A DNA stretch of 42,858 nt from Candidatus Methylopumilus sp. Its GTDB lineage: Bacteria > Pseudomonadota > Gammaproteobacteria > Burkholderiales > Methylophilaceae. A model generated the notes under the pieces. That model worked only from the letters and a program-made list of their open reading frames with translations, ran no database searches and was not told where the DNA came from. Positions 37,275 through 42,858 of the stretch are shown here, in pieces. Each line of letters begins with the position of its first letter. Positions within the stretch are counted from its first letter, which is position 1. The stretch spans positions 1-42,858 of the forward strand of contig JAHEEA010000015.1 in the NCBI GenBank assembly GCA_024640945.1, read 5' to 3'. The translations under genes and the position numbers were made by a program.

Positions 37275-38341
37275 AAATTATCAATCGCTATCTCACAAAA
37301 GAAACAACCAATAGCATCTTGCTAGTAATGGCTGGTTTACTTGCCATGTTCTCTTTCTTTGATTTGCTTCAAGAATTAGACAGTATAGGTAAAGGCAGTT
37401 ACGGCATAGGAAAAATTATTATTTTCGTCTTACTAAGCTCACCTGGACATATATATGAAGTTGTTCCAGTTGCCGTACTTATTGGCACCATGTATGCACT
37501 TGGTAACATGTCAAGAAACTCTGAATTAATTATTATGCGCGTTAGTGGGATGTCAATTCTAAAAATAGGCGCATCACTTATTAAAGTAGGTTTGATATTC
37601 GCTTTAATTACTTTCATTGTAGGTGAGCTAGTAACTCCTTACAGTGAAAAAATTGCGCAACGAATGCGGATTAAAGCTACCGACTCTGTCGTTGCACAAG
37701 ACTTCAGATCAGGCTTTTGGGTTAAAGACGGCAATAGTTTTGTTAACGTAGAAGAAGTATTACCTGACGCAGAGCTTGTGAATATTCATATTTATAAATT
37801 CAATGAAAAATTCGAGTTAAATTCGATTAATAACGCCAAAAGCGGTAAATTTAACGGTGAAAACTGGGACCTAAAAAACGTCATCCAAACAGACTTATCC
37901 GGCACTCAAGTAAAATCTAGAACCTTTGCAAATACCAATTGGCAGTCATTGATACGTCCTGAATTACTCAACGTTTTATTAGTCGTGCCGGAAAAAATGT
38001 CTGCGTGGAATTTATATTCCTACATTGGTCATCTTACTAAAAATAAACAAAAAACCTCACGCTATGAAATCGCTTTATGGGCAAAAATTATCTACCCAAT
38101 TGCTTGCGCAGTTATGGTATTAATTGCCCTTCCGTTTGGATTTTTACAACAACGAGCGGGGGGTATAGGAACCAAAATTTTTGCTGGGATTATCCTTGGT
38201 ATACTTTACCAAGTCATGAATAGAGTATTTATTCACTTAGGCCTACTCAATGACTGGTCAGCATTCACCAGCGCGATAATGCCGACTTTCCTATTCTTAA
38301 TTGGAGGCGTCTGCATGCTAGTATGGGTTGAGTCACAATAA
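37271..38341 (+). CDS. lptG: LPS export permease LptG
   Basis: The 356-residue partner of LptF begins MKIINRYLTKETTNSILLVM, with SELIIMRVSGMSILKIG in the coupling helix region, a periplasmic jellyroll (about 130-260) and C-terminal spans with LPFGFLQQRAGGIGTKIFAG. It ends 2 nt before the convergent RDD gene. Confidence 0.95.
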   Translation: MKIINRYLTKETTNSILLVMAGLLAMFSFFDLLQELDSIGKGSYGIGKIIIFVLLSSPGHIYEVVPVAVLIGTMYALGNMSRNSELIIMRVSGMSILKIGASLIKVGLIFALITFIVGELVTPYSEKIAQRMRIKATDSVVAQDFRSGFWVKDGNSFVNVEEVLPDAELVNIHIYKFNEKFELNSINNAKSGKFNGENWDLKNVIQTDLSGTQVKSRTFANTNWQSLIRPELLNVLLVVPEKMSAWNLYSYIGHLTKNKQKTSRYEIALWAKIIYPIACAVMVLIALPFGFLQQRAGGIGTKIFAGIILGILYQVMNRVFIHLGLLNDWSAFTSAIMPTFLFLIGGVCMLVWVESQ

Positions 38342-38343
38342 AA

Positions 38344-38775
38344 CTAATGCTTAGCGATAAGACGCAATCGCGACCCTATCAAACGGTCATGCAAATACAA
38401 GCCTTCACGATCAAATAGTGCCCAAAGAAAACCCGCACCAAAAAACATCACGCCTGCAGTTGCCAACACATATCTTAGTATGGCTCGATTCAAGCTCAAC
38501 AATTCACCATTCATAGATTCGAGCTTAATACACCAAGTTTTCATTGCTAGAGTCTGACCTGTTTTTATCCACGAAAATACAAAATACATCCCTCCTACCA
38601 ACCATAAAGTCACTTGTAATGCGAAATGATTAAAACCCTCTGTAGCATTACCAAAAATCAATATAAACAGAAAAGTGACTATCGAGAATACTGCCATTAA
38701 GAGCAGAAGCTCATAAAAGATGGCTGCTGTACGCTTAAAAAATGATGGGGATCTAGGCTGGGAAATATTAGTCAT
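38344..38775 (-). CDS. RDD-family membrane protein
   Basis: The 143-residue protein has three or four predicted spans and RDD-type features: an Arg near the first span (SFFKRTAAIFYELLLLM), WIKTGQTLAMKTWCIKLE, and the C-terminal LYLHDRLIGSRL. Function in the family is mostly unknown. It is the last gene of the sigma/DUF3619/DUF3106/RDD operon. Confidence 0.88.
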   Translation of the reverse strand: MTNISQPRSPSFFKRTAAIFYELLLLMAVFSIVTFLFILIFGNATEGFNHFALQVTLWLVGGMYFVFSWIKTGQTLAMKTWCIKLESMNGELLSLNRAILRYVLATAGVMFFGAGFLWALFDREGLYLHDRLIGSRLRLIAKH

Positions 38776-38793
38776 AATAAATTGATGGCGGGG

Positions 38794-39189
38794 TTAATTA
38801 GCATCTTCTGGAGCTGCTTTTAATTCATGCCATTTTCTACGCAACTCTTCTCTTTTTTCAGGCGGAAGAGATTTAAATTGCTGATATCTTTTTCTGGCGT
38901 TTTCACGCTCAAAAGGTGTCATTCTTGTCCAATCAGACAAACGCTTTTGAACTCGCTCTTGGCGTTCAGGTGTCATTTTCGGGTAATCTTTAGCAATTTC
39001 CAACATACGCTCACGCTGCCAAGGCCGCATGCTATCCCAATCATCAGCTAAAGGCGCAAGCACTTTATGTTCATACTCAGTCAAAGATGCCCAAGGGGGC
39101 GAAGCACTCTCTTCAGCATGAGAAACACCCACCAAAGACATAGTGAGCACTAGTAATAAAAAAATTACTGCGGATCTTGTGAAAGCCAC
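38794..39189 (-). CDS. DUF3106 family secreted repeat protein
   Basis: The 131-residue protein has a signal peptide (about 1-25, ending GVSHAEE) and then five contiguous 18-residue units at 33-50, 51-68, 69-86, 87-104 and 105-122. Most units follow the pattern aromatic-x-x-Met/Leu-x-Pro-x-x-Arg-(Glu)-x, for example WTRMTPFERENARKRYQQ. The start is GTG with GGAGA 9 nt upstream, and the first 25 nt overlap the DUF3619 gene. The Arg/Glu-rich helical repeats recall Spy/CpxP-like periplasmic sensors in style only. I know of no established function. Confidence 0.85.
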   Translation of the reverse strand: MAFTRSAVIFLLLVLTMSLVGVSHAEESASPPWASLTEYEHKVLAPLADDWDSMRPWQRERMLEIAKDYPKMTPERQERVQKRLSDWTRMTPFERENARKRYQQFKSLPPEKREELRRKWHELKAAPEDAN

Positions 39190-39518
39190 GAATCAAAATC
39201 TCCATCGATGTAAGCCTCTGGTGGCAAATCTGAACCTAATAAATCTGCATCACCTAAATCGCTATTAAATCCCTGAATTAAGATGCTAGCTATTAATATG
39301 ATAGTCACTATCAGCATCGTCATGATTAAGCGATGCTGATTGAAATACGATCCAAATAATCTTAAGGCACCTTGTTGATTTGAATCGTAAGTGTCAGGGC
39401 TCGCCGCTAAAGCTTGTTGCCGTGCAGTATTCAATCTAGAAAGTACAGTTGCATTCAAATGTTCAGAATGTTCATCTAATAATTGAATGATTTCTTTTGC
39501 TACTTGTTCATCACGCAT
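39165..39518 (-). CDS. DUF3619 single-span membrane protein, possible anti-sigma factor
   Basis: The 117-residue protein has a soluble N-terminal part (1-63, helical, containing LLDEHSEHLNATVLSRLNTA), one span at about 64-84 (LIMTMLIVTIILIASILIQG) and an acidic C-terminal part rich in Asp. Cytoplasmic helices plus one span directly after a sigma gene is the layout of an anti-sigma factor, but no ZAS zinc motif is seen. The call rests on layout only. It is translated from a perfect AAAGGAGGT inside the sigma gene. Confidence 0.8.
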   Translation of the reverse strand: MRDEQVAKEIIQLLDEHSEHLNATVLSRLNTARQQALAASPDTYDSNQQGALRLFGSYFNQHRLIMTMLIVTIILIASILIQGFNSDLGDADLLGSDLPPEAYIDGDFDSWLSQDPQ

Positions 39519-39525
39519 CTTTATC

Positions 39526-40116
39526 TCAACCTCCTTTCACATTCAAAATGTCTTTAGTAATTCCATGCTCGGCCAAAGTCTTCGCAAGCGCCTTAACTGC
39601 TCTTGAGCAATGCGTTTTCACGCTGCCTTGAGAGCATCCCATTGCTTTCGCCGTTTCGGCAACATCCATATCTTCCCAATAACGCATGACAAAAGCTTCT
39701 CGTTGACGTGAGGGTAGTTTTTGTAAAGACATTTCAATCAAAGCAATTGTTTGGCTTCTATCCAACTGAACTTCAGGTTCATCGTTAGCGTTGTGATGAC
39801 TAGATGTGAGTGTTTCCAAAGGATCCGATTCTTCACCATCTTCACCCACTGCACTAAATGCAGACAGTAAAGTCGTCCAAAGATTACGTACTTTTTGTCT
39901 GCGCCAATAATCTCTCGTGGTATTTTGCAAAATACGCTGAAATAACATCGGGAACTCATCAACAGGCTTATTACCGTACTTCTCAGCGAGCTTTAGCATT
40001 GCATCTTGGACGATATCCAAAGCAGCATGATCATCTCGCACAGCGTAAGTTGTTTGCTTAAAAGCACGTCGTTCAACATCAGCTAGAAAATCCGATAATT
40101 CTTGTCGAGTTGCCAT
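39526..40116 (-). CDS. Sigma-70 family RNA polymerase sigma factor (ECF-like)
   Basis: From ATG 40116 the protein is 196 residues: sigma region 2 at about 15-70 (AALDIVQDAMLKLAEKY, MLFQRILQNTTRDYWRRQ), an acidic linker, and region 4 at about 125-180 (LPSRQREAFVMRYWEDMDVAETAKAMGCSQGSVKTH, quoted in part). An alternative ATG five codons upstream (40131) has no better ribosome-binding site. It heads the DUF3619-DUF3106-RDD operon. Its regulon is unknown. Confidence 0.9.
   Translation of the reverse strand: MATRQELSDFLADVERRAFKQTTYAVRDDHAALDIVQDAMLKLAEKYGNKPVDEFPMLFQRILQNTTRDYWRRQKVRNLWTTLLSAFSAVGEDGEESDPLETLTSSHHNANDEPEVQLDRSQTIALIEMSLQKLPSRQREAFVMRYWEDMDVAETAKAMGCSQGSVKTHCSRAVKALAKTLAEHGITKDILNVKGG
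39529..39537 (-). promoter_or_regulatory. Perfect Shine-Dalgarno for DUF3619, inside the sigma gene
   Basis: AAAGGAGGT encodes the last Lys-Gly-Gly of the sigma factor and lies 10 nt before the DUF3619 ATG. Placing a full-strength site in the last codons of the sigma gene would tie membrane-protein synthesis to sigma synthesis. Confidence 0.75.
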
Positions 40117-40155
40117 TGTTGGCGCGCCCATCTATTTTTAATGAAACAAAGACAA

Positions 40156-40184
40156 TTAACCCAGATAGAATCAATCGCTATAAT
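40156..40184 (+). promoter_or_regulatory. Promoter of the PP0621-type gene
   Basis: TTAACC (40156-40161), a 17-nt spacer and a perfect TATAAT (40179-40184) precede the small gene at 40213 by about 29 nt. This 96-nt region also lies upstream of the divergent sigma gene. Confidence 0.6.
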
Positions 40185-40212
40185 GAACATCTATTTTGCT
40201 TAAGAATAAGCC

Positions 40213-40431
40213 ATGATAAAAATTCTACTTCTTGCACTTGCCGTTTGGATGATACTTAGAATCCTTAAAAGTTATCGTACAAACCTAGACAAACCAAACT
40301 CAAAAAATACAGCGCTAGAGGATATGGTGCGCTGCGCTGAATGTGGGGTACATCATCCAATCAGCGACAGCTTTTTAGTTAAAGGCAAACATTATTGCTG
40401 TTTGGCTCACAGCAGAATATCAAAGCCTTAG
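40213..40431 (+). CDS. Small PP0621-type membrane protein with cysteine motifs
   Basis: The 72-residue protein has one N-terminal span (about 3-18) and a short domain with MVRCAECGVHHP (C41, C44) and HYCCLAHS (C62, C63), consistent with a zinc-ribbon-like fold. It matches what is annotated as the PP0621 family; the function is not known. It is next to, and convergent with, the antiporter gene. Confidence 0.8.
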   Translation: MIKILLLALAVWMILRILKSYRTNLDKPNSKNTALEDMVRCAECGVHHPISDSFLVKGKHYCCLAHSRISKP

Positions 40432-40437
40432 TTCAAT

Positions 40438-41439
40438 CTAACGTAATACGATACTCAAATAAACTAAGTATAAAAACCCATTAAGCCAAACATGCCATAC
40501 ACGCAGCTGGCCGCGAGCAATCATCACACGCAACCAAATCACACCCAATAAAGTAATGACTACACCAGCTAATACTTCAATACGTGGAGTCCATGGCGTC
40601 AGCATAATACCAATGGCTGGCAATAACGTACCCTGAAACACCAAAGCACCAGTAATATTGCCAAAAGCCAATGTATCTTTGCCTCGGCGAATCCATAAAA
40701 TACTATTTACTTTTTCAGGTAGCTCCGTTGCAATTGGAATAATTAACAATGAAAGTAACAACGCTGAAACGCCTAATATGTGAGCCGCTTCCTCAATGCC
40801 AGAAATAAATCCTTTAGCGCCGGCGATTAACAAACCTAGGCCTATCAACAACTGAATGCCGACCACGAGCATATTATTTGGCAAACCTAAACGACACAGC
40901 ATCATTGGACTCTCAGCTTCAGTTGCATGCCCTTCAGAAACTAATGCTTTAGATGCACTTAAAGTCAACATAATGTAAACGAAATAAATCATCACCATTA
41001 CGAACCCAATGGCATAACGCACCTCTCTGACTTCATGTGGAACAAATAAAGCAATCGTCGCAAAAGAAAAAGCAGCAATAAAGAAATCTAAATCACGCTT
41101 CAATCCTGTTCGCTCAGGATGAAAATGTCCGCTCGCAGTACGTTTTTTAAGTACAGCGAAAGCAAGTAATGAGATTGATAATGTTGCCAACATCAAAGGA
41201 GCGCCTAGAATCGCGCCAACGCCGATTTCCTCGTTAAGCGCAGCATCTGATGTACCTGCCAATAGCGCAAGTAAAGGAACTGAAGTTTCAGGCAACGCCG
41301 TACCAACGGCTGCAAAAAGAGAGCCAGTAACACCTTCGGAAATACCAAGTTTTTCACCTAAATGCTCAAGTGCATTGGTAAACACCTCGGCTGCAATTAG
41401 AATAACGATTAACATGACAAACAGTTCAACAAATATCAT
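40438..41439 (-). CDS. CaCA-superfamily cation/proton or sodium/calcium antiporter
   Basis: The 333-residue membrane protein has two inverted repeats with the alpha motifs GTALPETSVP (46-55) and PIATELPEK (235-243), each with acidic ion ligands. About ten spans are predicted. The family exchanges Ca2+ or other cations for Na+ or H+; the ion is not readable here. It is divergent from ampD across 56 nt. Confidence 0.87.
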   Translation of the reverse strand: MIFVELFVMLIVILIAAEVFTNALEHLGEKLGISEGVTGSLFAAVGTALPETSVPLLALLAGTSDAALNEEIGVGAILGAPLMLATLSISLLAFAVLKKRTASGHFHPERTGLKRDLDFFIAAFSFATIALFVPHEVREVRYAIGFVMVMIYFVYIMLTLSASKALVSEGHATEAESPMMLCRLGLPNNMLVVGIQLLIGLGLLIAGAKGFISGIEEAAHILGVSALLLSLLIIPIATELPEKVNSILWIRRGKDTLAFGNITGALVFQGTLLPAIGIMLTPWTPRIEVLAGVVITLLGVIWLRVMIARGQLRVWHVWLNGFLYLVYLSIVLR

Positions 41440-41495
41440 TTCTAATACCTTTTAAAATTGACCTATGAATTTTATCGGATAAGCCATTATTAAGC

Positions 41496-42029
41496 ATGCA
41501 GAATCTTCAAATTAATCAACATGGCATATGCCCTCAAGCGCAATTCATCGAATCTCCAAACTACGATTTGAGAGAAATCGACGATATAAGCTTAATTGTC
41601 ATTCATAACATTAGCCTACCGCCAGGCGAATACGGTAGCAATGGCATCATTGATTTGTTCAAGAATCAACTCAACGCTAATGAACATCCTTATTATGCTG
41701 AAATTGCACATCTCAAAGTATCTTCACACTTTCTTATTCGCCGTGATGGTTGCTTAATTCAGTTTGTACCATGCACTAAACGTGCTTGGCATGCAGGCGT
41801 CTCGAACTGGAAAGGAAAGGAACGCTGCAATGATTTTTCAATTGGAATTGAGCTTGAAGGAAGTGACTTTGAGGCCTTTGAACCTAATCAGTACGAAACA
41901 CTCAAATTGCTAATCGCATCATTAAAAACATTTTATCCAATTCAAGCAATCGTGGGTCACTCTGACATCGCGCCAGGAAGAAAAACGGATCCCGGCCCTT
42001 ATTTTAATTGGAACGAAATTGATCGCTAA
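41496..42029 (+). CDS. ampD: 1,6-anhydro-N-acetylmuramyl-L-alanine amidase AmpD
   Basis: The 177-residue amidase has zinc ligands His37 (IVIHNISLPPGEYG), His155 and Asp165 (GHSDIAPGRKTDPGPYF), close to the E. coli AmpD positions 34, 154 and 164. There is no signal peptide, so it acts in the cytoplasm on recycled muropeptides. The start is the ATG at the head of MQNLQINQHGICPQAQ. Confidence 0.95.
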   Translation: MQNLQINQHGICPQAQFIESPNYDLREIDDISLIVIHNISLPPGEYGSNGIIDLFKNQLNANEHPYYAEIAHLKVSSHFLIRRDGCLIQFVPCTKRAWHAGVSNWKGKERCNDFSIGIELEGSDFEAFEPNQYETLKLLIASLKTFYPIQAIVGHSDIAPGRKTDPGPYFNWNEIDR

Positions 42030-42101
42030 TCAAGATTTAATCTGAGACTATCGTTATACTTCAAGCAAGAGTTAGTAACTATAAAAACGAAAGTAATACC
42101 A

Positions 42102-42858
42102 ATGTTAAAACCGAGCACAACAATTCACACAACTGCCCTCATCATCGTATTACTGAGCTTAGTTTCATGCGGAAATAAGAGTGATAATAAAGAAGAAAAA
42201 AAACCACAAGGTTCATTAATTAGTGTAACGACAGCCGAATCAAAATCGCTTGAGCTACGAGAAGAAGCAATAGGCACATTAGAAGGGCTTATTGATCCTA
42301 CGGTTGGAGCGGAAGCGGCAGGTCGCGTATTGAAAGTTTTCGTACATCCAGGGAATGTCGTAAAAAAAGGTGACCCCCTCATTTTAATTGATGCGACGGA
42401 TTACAACCTACAACGCAACGAAGCACAATCAGAGGTTGCACGCTTAGAAGCGCTTGTTGCAAATCAAGGCCGCATCGTTGAACGTAATCAAACATTAGTC
42501 ACCAAGAAGTTCATCTCACAAAACGCACTTGAAGATGTCACTACTCAACAAGCAGCTCTGCAACAACAACTCGACGGTGCAAAAGCGCGCATCGCCATCA
42601 TTGACCATACCCGAGCAAAAACTAAACTCATATCACCGATTGATGGCGTTGTACAAAAACAAATCGTTTCAACTGGCGATTACGTCAAAATAGGCGACCC
42701 GCTTTTACAAATTATCAGTAAACAGCGTTTACGTGCGCATCTACCTTTACCTGAAAATATTGCTGCGAAATTACATGCAGGCATTAAAGTTCGTCTTAGC
42801 ACACCAACTTCAAATACAGAAGTAATAAGTACCATTCATGAACTAAAACCGTTAATCA
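42102..42858 (+). CDS. RND efflux periplasmic adaptor lipoprotein (partial)
   Basis: The frame is open from ATG 42102 to the window end (252 codons). It starts with a lipoprotein signal (MLKPSTTIHTTALIIVLLSL, lipobox LVSC). It then shows the membrane-fusion pattern: first lipoyl half (AGRVLKVFVHPGNVVKKGDP), an alpha-hairpin with EAQSEVARLEALVANQGRIV, and the second lipoyl half (TKLISPIDGVVQKQIVSTGD). The RND pump gene is expected just downstream. Substrate unknown. Confidence 0.92.
   Translation, partial: MLKPSTTIHTTALIIVLLSLVSCGNKSDNKEEKKPQGSLISVTTAESKSLELREEAIGTLEGLIDPTVGAEAAGRVLKVFVHPGNVVKKGDPLILIDATDYNLQRNEAQSEVARLEALVANQGRIVERNQTLVTKKFISQNALEDVTTQQAALQQQLDGAKARIAIIDHTRAKTKLISPIDGVVQKQIVSTGDYVKIGDPLLQIISKQRLRAHLPLPENIAAKLHAGIKVRLSTPTSNTEVISTIHELKPLI

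Noticed and set aside
39526-40131. Reading the sigma gene cluster as a metal-resistance or phage element
   Set aside because: No metal-transport or phage genes are nearby, base composition matches the neighbours, and the gene order appears chromosomal and conserved in betaproteobacteria.

Overview
This is a gene-dense, AT-rich chromosomal segment of a betaproteobacterium, most likely a methylotroph of the family Methylophilaceae (Methylotenera or Methylophilus type). The gene order is betaproteobacterial: tRNAs next to tuf, petABC-sspAB, his-hinT-tatABC, mla-yadGH-bolA-grxD-murA-hisG, and sigma-DUF3619-DUF3106-RDD. The methylotrophy call rests on a clear 3-hexulose-6-phosphate synthase gene (hps, ribulose monophosphate cycle) inside the histidine cluster. 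I see no insertion sequence, prophage, CRISPR array or integrated island.

Bases 1-21318 are entirely on the minus strand. In transcription order they hold: the Mla phospholipid-transport operon (mlaFEDCB); a YadGH-type ABC exporter; a BolA/monothiol-glutaredoxin pair; murA; hisG-hisD-hisC; hps with its own promoter and terminator; hisB-hisH-hisA-hisF-hisI-hisE; hinT; tatABC; a Nif3-family gene; the cytochrome bc1 operon petABC; sspAB; and tRNA-Thr(TGT), tRNA-Tyr, tRNA-Gly, tRNA-Thr(GGT) leading into the 5' end of tuf. Many junctions are TAATG or ATGA overlaps, so translational coupling is probably widespread.

Bases 21600-25500 (minus) carry the System II cytochrome c assembly pair resB-ccsB and a diheme cytochrome c4. 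With petABC they form a respiratory block. Bases 25600-38341 mix both strands with housekeeping genes: engB, trmB, a MidA-type methyltransferase, a pteridine reductase, ttcA, topA, a PbpG-type endopeptidase, a lone gcvH, holC-pepA and lptFG. The end of the window holds a sigma factor/DUF3619/DUF3106/RDD operon, a small PP0621-type protein, a CaCA-family antiporter, ampD, and the first 252 codons of an RND-efflux periplasmic adaptor lipoprotein.

No wholly new system stands out. The best candidates for uncharacterised biology are: (i) the sigma factor / single-span DUF3619 / periplasmic 18-residue-repeat DUF3106 / RDD operon, which has the layout of a sigma/anti-sigma envelope-sensing system; (ii) hps placed within the his genes and carrying a Gly/Ser-linked amphipathic C-terminal tail; (iii) a structured, terminator-ended RNA candidate downstream of ccsB; (iv) an A8 tract that moves the topA lysine-rich tail out of frame; and (v) an 18-codon ORF coupling hisG to hisD. 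All functional statements come from reading motifs in the sequence; no database search was run.
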